From Sympetrum striolatum (taxonomy: Eukaryota > Arthropoda > Insecta > Odonata > Libellulidae), in assembly GCA_947579665.1 (NCBI GenBank), contig OX388350.1, positions 86,695,152 to 86,759,151 on the forward strand: a DNA stretch of 64,000 bases, read 5' to 3'. Shown one piece after another: positions 33,778 through 46,611 of the stretch; position 1 is the stretch's first letter, and each line of letters starts with the position of its first letter. The notes beneath the pieces are model-generated. The model saw only the letters and a program-made list of their open reading frames with translations. It ran no database searches and was not told where the DNA came from. Made by a program: the position numbers and the translations under genes.

Positions 33778-36335
33778 GTAAGAAACGATTCAGTCACTTT
33801 TAAATAGGTCGACTGCTTGATTGCCCAGTGCTCTCCAACATTTTATCATCCAAAGTAAATTAGTGTATTGTACCTTGTAACTTTAAGACATCTTCATTCA
33901 CGAGGAACTTATTCCTATCTGTCGTAAATGTGACATGGCTAAAGCAATTTAGCTTCGATATCTTATCAATCCATAGTACCCACCTGCAATACGTGAGAAT
34001 CAAAGGGGTGGCTTATTTCTCAATGCTTGTTACTCAGATGGAATCCGCACGAAAATGATTTGATCTCGTAGCTAAAGCACGTACAACGCGAAGCCACTTG
34101 TTTCGTCAAAGGATACAAAGGAGTAATAGCAATGTATGAAAGACGATGGAAACCACAGGCTCTGAATTAATAGTGATGTATTCAATGACATTCGTGAAAT
34201 TGTGATTCCCGATCTCAGTGGGTGCGATTTTGGATCTCAGACGTCAAAAAGATTTCAGACGCCGAGTCTGGGTAGACGTAAAGCGAATAGCTATTAATAG
34301 CCGTATTTCCAGATAGATAATTAGCAACTTCCGTGTTTTTACACTCCCTTCCATACGCCGTTTGGTGGCTAGCAATCTGATTATGCAAATGCAAACTGAT
34401 ATCATATAATGACAAAACTGGTTCAATTGATTCCTATCGAAGTCGCCTGAAGGTGGAACTGTCAATACGCGTATTAGGGGGCGACTCTGGGTATCGGAGT
34501 CTTCGAGAGTCTCCAGTGGAAATTAGCCTCTAAATAATATACAAGGGAAATAATAATAATGCCGTCTTTTTATGGGCGAATTTTAGCCTATGAAGGCTAT
34601 TCCTCCAATTAACCCCTTTTTATAATAGAGGAGCGAGGACCACAGAATCCAAGAAATCATACAATTGGAAGAAAATTCCAAGAATACTTTTGTTAATGGG
34701 GCGTAAGAAAATTGATAAGATTAATGAAATAAAAATAACCGACAATTTTGTGTGAACTACAGCTGGAAAAAGAAGCATTTAAATTAAAATGGCTTTACTA
34801 ATTTACAAAAATATAATCTATTTAAAAAAAATTTAAAATACATTTCTCTGCGTTTAAAAGAAATTTTATTACTACAAACTTGGATAGTTATTAGAAACGA
34901 TATTTCAAGCTACGTTCCTTACCCTAACCTCTCTCTCAAGGCACTTTGGATGCTAAAGATGACTCAGATCGCTCTACAGGAGATGTCAATGATAAACGTA
35001 TTCCACCTTAAGTTTTTCGTGAATAAGACCCCGAGATATTCAATGGACGAAGCAACTACGTCTCGAGGAATTTAATTAGAGAGCATTTACTTACATCCAT
35101 CTGAGCAACACCGAGCATTCAAACACAGCTATAAATACGTGACTGTAACCGTATACGCAAGAGCACATCTGAAAACAAAATCTTGATTATCCTCGGCGCA
35201 GTTCCACCTTGATTGTCTCTTCAGCAGATTTCCGTCTTTGGATTGACGTCTCTTATCCTATTCGGTGAATTGGGACAAATAAGGTCAACAGCTTCACTTC
35301 ATAATCTGTTATTCATTCCGCTTCGATCCGAGTACATATGGAAATTTCCATTCATTAACTTGCAATAGCTCAAACGACTCTTACACCTTATTTTTCGAGG
35401 ATAATAATGTTTTACTAAGTATAAAATATTAAAAATAATATGCTATTATATCTTTTAATATGGCTCCCGATACTTCTAATTATGTTGGAAATTAAATATA
35501 AGAATCTAAATCGCATCGTTGATACAGATCGTACTAGAAACTATCAAATTGTAACACCCAACTCAAATGAAAATCATATTAATGGATTCCGTAGTTTGTC
35601 TGTCTCATGGTACATACGTTTGTGAGTTAATCAAAATGAATGGACCATTTTTCTTGAACCATTCAATCTATTTCCACCAAAAATTGCTTACTTGCTCTAT
35701 GCCACACGGAAAATATGGCTGCGAAAGAAAGTGTGTAGTTCGACTTCAAACCGTTTGGAGTATCTTTCAAAAGAAATGCAAGTTATTTTAAACTCCTTGT
35801 CGGTTTATTTACTTTAACAAAAGTAACTTTAAATAATGCTATATATAGGGAAAATTATCAGTAGAAGGGGCATTGAGAACAATCTTATTTTATCTTTATT
35901 ATGGCAATTGCGATTAAAAATCATGAGAATATCTCTGTAAAAACGATAAGTTTGCATACTTTAAAAATAGAAACAAAATATTCGACGAAATTATCGTTCC
36001 TTTGTTTAATATCTCGAGTTTGAAGATTAAGAAATGAACTTTTGGAAAAAATAATGACGCAAATCCGATATTTTGTTTAATTATGAACAAATGTTATTCT
36101 GTTTTAAATAGAATTCGTGACTATTAGATGGCATAAGAATGTAGTCATCTGCTGTTTAATTAGAGCTTATTGATAGCAAAGCTTAACAGTTGTGCAGATT
36201 TTGACCCACCAGCTCAAAGCTAAACTTAGACAATTAAGCGAGAATAAATACAAATATTTTGCATGCTTAATATACAAGTCTATCGATTAGTGTTTTATTA
36301 ATAAATTTAACAATGGATATCTATTTTCTTTCCAG
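33778..36335 (+). other. Intron between S4 and S5 exons
   Basis: 2558-bp phase-0 intron. Donor GTAAGAA, acceptor CTTTCCAG. A+T-rich; no feature seen in it. Confidence 0.85.
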
Positions 36336-36465
36336 GCCAGTGCCAAAGAGCTAACCTTATTGGTGTTCTTCCTTGTGCTGGGAATTGTGATCTTCGCTTC
36401 GCTTGTTTATTACGCTGAAAGAATACAAGCGAATCCTAACAACGATTTTAACAGCATCCCTTTAG
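36336..36465 (+). CDS. Shaw: Shaw channel exon: S4-S5 linker and S5
   Basis: Starts GCC AGT GCC AAA GAG (ASAKEL) and ends SIPL plus one base (phase 1). S5 is [19 protein letters not shown] followed by [18 protein letters not shown], the turret leading to the pore. Practically identical to insect Shaw in this part. The reading does not need a methionine; it is an internal exon of 43 codons plus one base. Confidence 0.96.
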
Positions 36466-37123
36466 GTGAGTTCGCAAGTATTTCATTTTCTCACGATTTT
36501 CTCACTTATATAAATACCAGAAAATTCAAAACACAAATATATGCTAATTTCATCTATTTTACCTTAGATCACCATCAAAGTATGATTATTAGATTATTTA
36601 ATTAAAATAACAACTAACTGTACTGAAAGTACGGTAAATAACTCAGGTAGTTAGAGGAAATGGGAAGTCACGCCTAACTTGAACACGGGTCCAGATGTTT
36701 CACTGTTTTCCTCCAGTAGTGATGCTATTGAAAGTGGAAGATTTGAATTCAAATCTCAGTCAGCTAATGGTTTTTTTATTTCCTCTTATGTTTGGTATTC
36801 CCAAACACAAAACACTGCGAATTTTATTTGAAATCCTTTACCTCTTTGGATATTCAAGTCCTAATGTATCTATTTTCGTTCTTTCAATGCAGCTAATTTG
36901 TCCATAATTTAATTTGATGGTTTTCTTCTCAGGCTTTCTCAAAAAGAATCGAATGTCCGAATTTTACGCCAATTGCAGAAATGTTGTGATCCATTTACAA
37001 GCTTCAACGTAGCACGTCATTCTAGTTTTCAACATACCAATATTACAGATATGCAACTACATATAACTATATATACAATATTACCGATATGCAACTACAT
37101 GTAATGCTCAACGTTCGTTTCAG
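36466..37123 (+). other. Intron before the pore exon
   Basis: 658-bp phase-1 intron, GTGAG to CGTTTCAG. Near its 3' end is a short direct repeat (GATATGCAACTACAT at about 37051 and 37087). Confidence 0.85.
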
Positions 37124-37296
37124 CTCTTTGGTGGGCCTTGGTGACGATGACCACGGTTGGATACGGTGACATGGCTCCGAAGACCTACGTGGGAATGTTC
37201 GTGGGCGCCCTCTGCGCTCTCGCTGGAGTCCTCACCATCGCTCTTCCAGTCCCCGTCATCGTCTCCAATTTCTCCATGTTCTACTCTCACACTCAG
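37124..37296 (+). CDS. Shaw: Shaw channel exon: pore helix, selectivity filter, S6
   Basis: 173 bases that complete a split codon (G/CT, Ala) and end at phase 0 (CAG/GTAA). Encodes [18 protein letters not shown], the pore helix and TVGYG potassium filter, then S6, [20 protein letters not shown], with the PVP hinge of Kv channels, and [11 protein letters not shown]. The best conserved exon of the gene. Confidence 0.97.
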
Positions 37297-38330
37297 GTAA
37301 ATCTAAACCTTCTATCCCATGTTTATGTCAACATCTGCAAACTACATTTCAACTTGAAGAGGGGTCGCATAAAGCGTTATATTTTACAAGGACTAGCAAT
37401 AGCACCAACTTACCTTCTCCTTTTTATTACGATGAAGATAACATATGTAACACCGTAGAAGATATGATATTTTTCCTCTGAAGAAGTGCAATATCTAAAT
37501 TCACTGACCAAAGAAGCCGAAGCTCAAATTATATCTCCTTTCAAAATTCAAAAGCTATGACCTTGGAAATAAAGGCATTACCCGTCATATTATCGTAAGT
37601 AATATAATAAAAGCTTTAGAATTAGTAAATTTTATGCTTCGGTTTTCTAAAATTAATGTTTGTATGATGTGATGTTTTCCGTATGGAATTATAGTCTTTG
37701 TTTTTCGCTTGAATTGCAAAAGTCTTTCAGTTAGAGATGGACAAAATGACCCAAACGTCATTGAGTGACAAAATAATTACGCAAGCCCATTCCGACCCAG
37801 TCATAAATTAATCGTACAGTGTTCAGTACATACATGTATACAATTAAACATTTGATAGTAAATCAGGATTTACTTTGAGTAGTTTACTCGGAGAAAACAT
37901 GAGCAATTACTCTGTATAATATTGAGCATGCTTAGATTATGTGGCAAAAACACAAAAATAATTTTCGTTCAAACTAAGCCAGCTTAAAATTTATAGTATT
38001 TTAATTATACTTAAAGAATGTTAGCTATGTCATAAATAACGTGAGTGTTACAGATTATTAATTAAGTATTTCGACTACTTAAGTTTTTAAACATTTTTGA
38101 CAATTTTAGTTTTAAACTTTTAAAACTAAACTACTTTCGGATACACGATTACAGTAACATGAAATAATCAAAACCATTGGCAGTTTTAAGCCTAAGGATC
38201 CAAAAATATACCAATATTTACTAAAGAATAAGCGAAATCACGTAGATTGTGTGATATAATGATATGGTATGTGATGATTAAACGGCAAGGAGCATGTTTA
38301 CCAAAATGTCATTAATGTATGTCCTCATAG
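37297..38330 (+). other. Intron after pore exon
   Basis: 1034-bp phase-0 intron, GTAAATC to GTCCTCATAG. No other feature seen. Confidence 0.8.
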
Positions 38331-38556
38331 GCCCGCTCTAAGCTTCCGAAGCGACGTCGTCGAGTGCTTCCAGTTGAGCAGCCACGGAGGAACAGAGAGA
38401 GAGGACCTGGAGGCGGAGGCCCAGGGGACAACCCCCACCGGAGGGTGAACGCTTTGAGGCACCCGGGACAGCTGCTCCTGCCTCCGCCCCCGACCCCACT
38501 CGGAGCACTGCCCTCCTCGGCTCTCTTCAAGGACCCCACGACCTCGGGGAAGCTAG
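38331..38556 (+). CDS. Shaw: Shaw channel exon: basic proximal C-terminal tail
   Basis: Begins ARSKLPKRRRRVLPVEQPRR, which matches the conserved post-S6 cytoplasmic segment of insect Shaw (KLPKKRRRVLPVEQPR). It continues with a Gly/Pro/Arg-rich stretch to SGKL and ends at phase 1 (CTAG/GTGGG). If that donor is not used the frame runs on to a stop at 38643, giving a shorter tail. The exon is G+C-rich against its surroundings. Confidence 0.9.
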
Positions 38557-39589
38557 GTGGGAATAAGCTACTTCTTTTCGTCGCATTACGGGGAGAAAAT
38601 TGGCCGAAGATTCATAAGGAATGGAAAACAGCGGAGGAAAGCTGATTATAAGTAGAAAGGGGTGGAAATTGGATCTCGAAAGTGATTTCTCCTCTTTCTT
38701 TTTTCCATTCCATCGGCGGAACTTTTTCTCTGGAATACGTGACGAATCCCCCGTTTAGCCTTCCGTAATTGATTTAAGGGATCGACCTCACCCAAGTATT
38801 TGTAGCGCGGATTTCTATTTCCATTAAAGACAACAACGTCAAGGGCTGCGCCGATTCATGCTTAATTGGAAGTCTTCGAGAATTCTGGATTAGGTTCGTT
38901 CATTAGGCAGAAAATGGGATGAAGAAGCAATATTTTCATTGCCATCTTTTGAATTGAGGCTAGTTTTCAAAATCATAAATGCTAATCTCGAGCAAAAGTA
39001 AATATGTTAAAGAGGCGGAATTATGAATAATATAATAAAAAAATGACAATGAAAACTTATGCCACATAATCACTTTCATTTTACGGATGAATCCTTATGA
39101 CTGTTGAAAACTGTGTACGATTCAGTGTAATAAGCAAGAATGGTAATAGGGCCCTTATTTGGAAATTGATGTTTCCCAGGATGTAAGGGGACATGCTAAA
39201 AGCATACGTTTATTTCCCCCTTAAATGTTTCTAATTGTACAGAAACTATCTTTTTCTTATAAAAGGAAAGAGTAAAGAGGATACAAGATCGAATAGAATG
39301 TTATTGACTATAGCAACGTATTATAAAGTGTTTAATCTTTTATTTTAACTACTACGAAAGTTACCTTTATTTATGACTGCAAAGACAGATATTATACTAC
39401 ACATTAAGCGCAGGCTATTCTTCATTTATTTGTGATGCCCAAACTGTAACAGTCCCAAAGCCGCCGTGCTTTCTCTCGCTGTGTATTTCCTTCATTAGCT
39501 TCATCCGTGGACTTCTCTTTGAGTCATGCCCTTTAACGTTGACACCATTTCACACATTGCACTCCTTTAAAAGGCACTCAATTCCGCAG
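38557..39589 (+). other. Intron in C-terminal region
   Basis: 1033-bp phase-1 intron. Donor GTGGGA is weak, acceptor CAATTCCGCAG is good. No other feature seen. Confidence 0.7.
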
Positions 39590-39754
39590 GGAACGTCAAC
39601 GGTATCAACGTGATAGCCGGACTCGCCTTGCAGCCTCCGCAACTGCCTCCTCTGCATTCGCTGGGCCCCCACCCGGCCCTCTGCACGCCGCCCCACGCCT
39701 CTGCGGCCTCTCTCTTCTCCGCCCCCGGACTAGGAATATCAGCAGGCGCAATGG
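39590..39754 (+). CDS. Shaw: Shaw channel exon: Pro/Ala-rich C-terminal segment
   Basis: Phase-1 exon of 165 bases, GNVNGINVIAGLALQPPQLP through APGLGISAGAM, donor ATGG/GTGAGC. Proline-, alanine- and leucine-rich, no domain. Assigned because of splice-phase continuity, strand, G+C-rich codon use and good splice sites. Homology is not obvious to me by eye, so an alternative exon is possible. Confidence 0.75.
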
Positions 39755-42700
39755 GTGAGCATTCTTTATTGTGTCCGCATTGGTACGCGACATTTACTTT
39801 AAGAATCTTTTCAGGTGTTACAAAGACTTTAAAGTTGAATCCAATAATAGGTGTTCTTTAAGTCAAGAAGAGAAATGTTACCTTCGAATATAATCGGAGG
39901 TTGAGGTGCATTTCTTATTACACTCTAAAACTACTTCAAAGTAGTTTGTCTTATAAGCCGGAATCTGTGCACAAAGCAGAAATTCTGTGTCTTTGTGGGT
40001 TTGTCCTAGATTGGAGGCCACATCGTTCGTCAAATTTGCTTCAAATTTTATATAAGTGCCCTCTGCGACCTGGAAGGAATCACTGTCGCCTTTTTATTCG
40101 ACAATTTTACGGGGTTCGAACCCAGATCGCTCAGATAGTTTTCCATAAAAAATACACGTAAAACTTATTTTTATCGAATGCAGGTTTTATTTCCTTCGCA
40201 AAATTAAATTAGAAGGAATAGTTTCACATTAAAAAGAAAAACATCGAAAGAAAGAAAATCAAATGAAAATTCTTATTTTATTAGTGGAATCTTACTTTCG
40301 ATTAGAATTTGAGAGAATATTGGTGAGATATACAATACTGTTGTGAAAATTCGAGGTTGTAAACAACTCATCCCCCTGACGTCCGATCCCATTGTTGAAT
40401 CCGAGCTCATGTGTTATTCGGTAAGAAAACTCGAGGACCTTGTTTGGACCCATAAAGCCTAAACAAGAATTTTCCGATACAACGCACCGAGAAGACGGTC
40501 CTAGTAGGAACATTTTGTGGAATCGTGTACCACGGTGTATGCACTGAAAGCCGTAAAATGGCTTATGCTAGGAGAATTGGAAGATAAATTACAAATTGTA
40601 ATTCAATGTTAAACAGAATTCGGAAAGAAGACGGCAAATTATTATTTATTCAAATTCCATCAGAGGTTAAGTTATTTAGAGTGAAGACGCATAGCAAAGA
40701 GTGATTTATCTATGATTAACGAGAGAAGTAACTAGAATTGCACAAAATGTAGCATCCCAAAATTATCTATCTCATAATTAATTCTAGTTAAAAGTAATAT
40801 TCTTGAATGTTTAAATAATTTTCAGCTATCAGCCGTCATTTAACATAAATAATTAATTAACTAATTAAATTAGGGTCAATATGACTCCGGTAGAAGTACT
40901 TCTTTGAGTAAAATACTAGCTTTTAAAGATATTTCAATCCCAGTTTGAGTACCGAGAGAGTTTTTCCGCAAATTAATTATAAATGACGTAATTATAATGG
41001 ATAAAGAAAACTGTCAAGTACCGTCCTTACTAATATTTTCAACATCAATAATAGAGAAATCCTTCCGCAGCTTACAGTCGATGTGTTTATCACTAAATAG
41101 TCACCATGGTGATGAAAATAAATAAATTCCCGCCATTCGTAATTTCTCCTCATTAGTGACGAATTGACTCGTGAGAAAAATCGATATCGGACCATTTGTT
41201 GGATAATTAGCAACCACGAGTATAAAAACATACAAATCTTTTCACAATTAATATTAATCACTTAAAATGTCATGCCGCACAGAGCTCATATTCGCAGGGA
41301 AGCGTCGGCTTGCAACTCCACTGCGCTTTGAGCAGCATTTACCGTAATTAACTTAATTGAAGATAAACAGAGGAATCTCATCGCAGAGGGCACATTAAAC
41401 GATTGCATTGCGGCAAACGTGGCATTTACATAAACTAATGAACGTGTCAGTTTGTTGCAAATGCGTTTACACTGCTTTGATGGATTTTATTGCCTCCTGA
41501 AGAACGTCATTAAAGGACTATCATAGTGGAACTGTGCCGTACTTTGGAGTGGGAACAGTTTTGCATCGTAAAAGCTTAAATTATCCAGTGATCAATCGTT
41601 TATATGACAGCTCTATTTCAAAATACTCTAACGGATTAATCATGAATGGGATCTCATTATGAATGGATGAAATCTTATATTTCTGTAGCAAACTTTTATT
41701 AAATATATATGGACTCTAAAGTTAATCACTTCTATAATAACAACATGATTTTGATTCTCTCTATTTCTGAATGCTTGGAAAGGTTACGCAGTTTCATTTT
41801 TGTTGCGATCAAGAGCGTAATACATTTATAAACGAGGAGATAAAAAGTTTGTTATTGAAATTAAAGAGTTTTCTCATTTCATTCATTTCATTTTCTTCTT
41901 TCGTACTCGTTGTATAATTGGGCGAAAATTATTTTAATAACAATCCAATTTGAATCTTACATGTGTAAACTGGGAGAGATGAAGTACTATAATCGCATAA
42001 CACATGTATTGGTAGCTGTTTTCTATTCTAAATAAATTTCATAACTATGGCTTATGCTATAAAAATGAGTAATTGAGGTAATTTGTTGTATATTCTCTTG
42101 GTTACGCTTTTTCGTTTAGGAGTGAGGCATTTGGCCGCCACTTCTTCGCCGCGAGATACATTTTGACATCGCTGTTTTGCCGTCGCCATTTTACGAGGAA
42201 TAAAATTATAACCAATATTTGGAGAAAATTTCAGAGTTTTTCTTTCAGTAACACAAATTTTTATTGAGATTCTTTATACGTAATCTAGAATCAGATTAAC
42301 TCCTGATGATAATGTGAATGAATTCAAATCGGATCTATTCATTAGTTGGGTAGGAATAAGATGAGTATTAGTGAAGTATTTCATATGACCAAGAGATGAC
42401 TAATGTAAATCTGAAATATCTTTCAAAGTTTCAGAATGACGACTCCTGGATTCCAATAGTGGCGTCACTTTTGGATGGCAATACCTGTTTTTTACGTGCC
42501 TTCATATTTCATATGTTCATCATCGCCCATAAACGCTATTTGAACTCCCAAAAGGAGCCTTGAACTCCTCCTGATTGCTGTATGAAGCTGCATTCATCGA
42601 CGAATTATGCATAAGACGCCCAGCAAAAACACGGCGATTATTCACCTTCGTTACGGTTCATCCATAATCTATAATGCGATCATTAATTTAATGGAGGGAT

Positions 42701-45700
42701 TCATTATTGACCATTTGCAGCTACTTTCTCCCTCTCATTTGTGACAATGACCGTTTCAACAATATGGTAATCGGTAGAACGAACTAATGTAGTTTACCGT
42801 TCATTTATTCGAATAAATTCAATGAAGTCGTAAATATCCATGTTGCTATGCGGTCAACATCGGTTGCCAAATCAATTATTCCAATACTATAAGTATATTA
42901 AAGACTAAAACCAGGGAATTTTAATCAAATAATTTAAGTAAATTGACAACTACTTGAGCGAATAATGTGATAGTGTCGTAATGGTGTTGGTGAAGCAACG
43001 TTTGAGCATTACCGGTAAGTGTGACTAGTTTCTTATTTATCTCAATTTAAGTTTGATAAAGTTCAGTCATATATTTTGAGGTATTTGCAATGTAGAACGA
43101 TGAATAGTTTGTTCTTCTATTTACAGCATTTTTAAGTCCTCTCGTTCGAAAAAGGAGCATTTAATTTTGTTACGTAAAACTTTTCTCATTTCTATACATC
43201 GCCAAGTTTTCTTCTCGTGTGTTTCTAGGGGTGTGCAATAAATTTAGTAAATACTTTACTTTAACACGCTAAAAGTTACTGAAGCGTCTGTGAGGGGACA
43301 TTTTTTTATTTTCCCGCAAGCTAAAATTCATATTCATGAACAAAAGTCATATCCCTATCTGACAGCTCTATGGTTTTCTATGCCAACTTTTTTTCAATAA
43401 ATATGACAAACAGATGTTCTCCGTTGTTCTCGAGGCTTTAAAAGATAATAAAAATTTAAAATATCGATTACTTCCATAGAAATCTAGATCGATGAAAACG
43501 AAGCCAATGAAATTATTATATTCTTCTAGCTATTTGATTTTTTTGGAATAAGGGAATAAAAAATACACTTGTTGTGGATATCGAGTTTCCATAGCGACTG
43601 TATGAGAGGATATTCCGCTTCCAAAGTATTCCGATTGCAAAGACAACGTTGCAGAAAATGTGTTCCAATTGTTCTCTAAAGTAGTTTTTTGTGCTCGTAG
43701 CTGATCAGGTTGTTGCGGGGGTGGATTTTGTTTTAAAATTTGTTCAAAATATTACACAAATACTGAGTCTAATATTCTTTATTTATAGTCTATTTTTGTA
43801 ACTTTTTGTAATGGCGAAATTTTGACTTCCTACGATCCAAAATCAAATATTTTGATTCACATCGTTCTCCACTTCAAAGGTATGCACTGTAAATAAATAG
43901 TTACTTAAAAGAAAGTCACGTGTTATGAAGGAGATTTCACTAGAGCTTACGTGAAGAGAAACGGGAGTGAAGGTGCTTATTTAGAGAAAGTGCTGTTTGA
44001 TTCTTACGAATTCACTTACGCATTCTGCTTTTATGGTAATTAGTTTCTGTAAATATATCAATAATTAATTCCAATTCTTTTAAGCAATAAGTTAGTTGAA
44101 ATTAGCAATATTTCAAAAATGACGACTGGTAAAAAAATTACGCTATCATAGCAGCCCGTGATTTAGACAATATTCTCTCACATCGGTTACTAAGCTTCAT
44201 TTTAAATGGTTTTCCAATAAAACATTTAGCGTAAGGAGTTATTAAGAATTATTACCTCCCTTTCAGCCCTCAACCAGAAACCTTAGAGAGGCCATGCGAC
44301 TTCCTAAGTAAGATGAGGAATTCTTGCTTTTGCTATCTTTACTGTGTTAGAATTTTACCAAAGGACATGATCGTGCAGAACAATGACTCATTAAAAAGAC
44401 TCTTTTCATAGCGTAGAAGAATGTGTGGCGACGATGTTAACGGTTGCATTGCGTATGTCTCAGCAACTTTCATATCGCCAAAGGTACAAGACTAAGACAA
44501 AAGCATATATAACATCTTGTCTATCATGTCCATAAATGGAAACGCAGAACCACAAGGAATACCTGCTTCCTTCGGCAGTTGGATAGCAGTTTTAGGCAAC
44601 TTATCATCCTTCGGACATTTTGATTTCCGATCGAAAATTCCGACGCGATATAGCAAACGCCGCTTCGAAATCACTTTGATTGAAATCCATCGGACGAAAT
44701 GAAATTCCGACGAATTCCATTTGCCTCGATTTGTAAAAGAAATACATTGCGATCGTAGCGTATGAATATGGAATCCTTTTGCCTGTTGCCATTGTCTCTG
44801 TGTGAAAAGGGGGACAGACTGTCGGGAATTCCATTGAAAGGGAGATTTTTATCGGCCCTGAACTTGCTCCACTTCTTGTCGCTTACGAATAAATCCTTGA
44901 AGTTCGTCCAGGTTTGACGTCCCTGTTCTCGTAAAGGGAATGGCTTTCTTGGCTTTGTAAAGGATGTACCGAAATACTCCTGGGATCACCAACCAGAACA
45001 TTGGGAGGTGATTCGATAGTCCTTTTTTGTCTGCAAGTAGTGGTACGTGACACCATTACTGTAATTGATAAAAACAATGGAAACAGAAAGAATTACATTA
45101 GGTGTAGTTTCAGTGTCAAACTAAAATAAACAAATGCCCATAGGCTTTTATGTCCACTCTGCTTCGCTTTTATACAGTGGATGCGAAACTGTTTCTTTAG
45201 AATGAGTCCAAAGATGCCACGCTAGATCGAGCATTACACCTTTTAAATAAGTCATCGCTGTCGTATCATTAGTATGAATACTAATGAATTATTATGATAA
45301 ATTACATAAAAAAGACTCAAAAAGAAACATAATGCTACAAAACATTGTAAATTTGTCTAAGATGACACGCTGTTAAAGAAGACATTACAAAAATTATCGC
45401 AGATTAGTGATAATATCTCCTATACCAGCGCCAATGTTTAGTACATAAATATGTTCAATGAAAACTGTTCGTAAATAAAGCTTCCACATTTCTGCTGCTT
45501 AATTTTCCGTGAAATTTTCTAGCTAATATCCTTTCTATATTTTCCGATTCATCTCCTTGTAACATAGTTTTACTTTCTATCTTCCTTTGTCTATTTCCTT
45601 GGATACTGCCTTAATTTATTTTCTTGATTTTTCCCTCTCCATCTAAAGATTTATGCTCGCAGTATTTTAATCTCCCATTTCCTCTATCGTTTGTATATTG

Positions 45701-46474
45701 CATTGATTGAAACCATCTCTCGTCACACCATTTCCAGAACTCTTTGTTTTCCTATGAATACAATTTAATTTTTCCGATTTTAATTTTTTTAATCTTTCGT
45801 CAAATAGCATCTTGTACAAACACTGTTGTCCCGACAAAAAATGCAACTGCTAAAGTTGAATGAGTTTCTTTTGTAGTTATTCAGGTAAATGATTTACCAT
45901 ATAATCAATTGAGTTAGCAATCACTTTGTGGAACTCCGTAAAGGAAGGAGAAGAAATGACTTACGTTAGTCACAGTTCCATAAGAAGAAAATTTATTAAG
46001 AAACGATCAGTTTCTAAGGTCTAGTCTAGCCTACTGAGACTAAGTATTTTCTTCTCCTTCCAAATGGTTTACCATTAATTTATCATATTCCTGTACAGAA
46101 GAGCGAGATAATTCTAGTGTCTGAATAAAGACATATCGGTGTAGTTAATATTAGCATCTATCAACAAACTCCAAAAGACAATTTCCGTTCCTCATCAAGT
46201 CTCATGGGTTCTCCAAATGTATTTCACGTGAATTATAGCCTTAAGAGTGGACAGCAGTGTACAAGGTTTTAAACTAGACGTCATCAAAACGAGCATTTTA
46301 TAACTAGATACATTTAAAACAATATGGAAGACGTAAAGGAGCTTGTTATTCGTAGAGTGTCGGAGTTTACCGATATGAAGAATTCTAAATTCATTAAATA
46401 CAAATTTCGATTATAGAGGTGAATATTACTGTCGTTATCAAATTTTTTGACCATTTCCATATTTCCTATGGAAG
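39755..46474 (+). other. 6.7 kb intron
   Basis: Phase-1 intron. Contains a tRNA-like fragment near 40117 (GGGGTTCGAACCCAG) and a less A+T-rich block around 41280-41530. The remaining sequence, including open frames of 60-90 codons, shows nothing I can support. Confidence 0.65.
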
Positions 46475-46611
46475 GGAGCAGAGCAGACTGGGGTCCTTGC
46501 TCTTCTGGAGTGAACCCGAGCTTCCCGTTGCTTCCTGTTCCCCATTTGCCCCCTCTGCAGCCGAGACCTGCCACTGTTGGCGCTGGTGATCATCTACTGC
46601 TCCCCATTCAA
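46475..46611 (+). CDS. Shaw: Shaw channel exon: Pro-rich distal tail
   Basis: Encodes GSRADWGPCSSGVNPSFPLL then a Pro/Leu-rich run to DHLLLPIQ, donor CAA/GTAAGT. Entering at phase 1 and leaving at phase 0, it fits both neighbours. Two acceptors are possible in the same frame, GGAAG at 46474 or GAGCAG at 46486, differing by 12 bases (four residues). No domain; assignment rests on phase, strand and composition. Confidence 0.65.

Noticed and set aside
40100..40135. Satellite or SINE copy around GGGGTTCGAACCCAG
   Set aside because: Only the B-box-like palindrome matches; flanks align with neither family.
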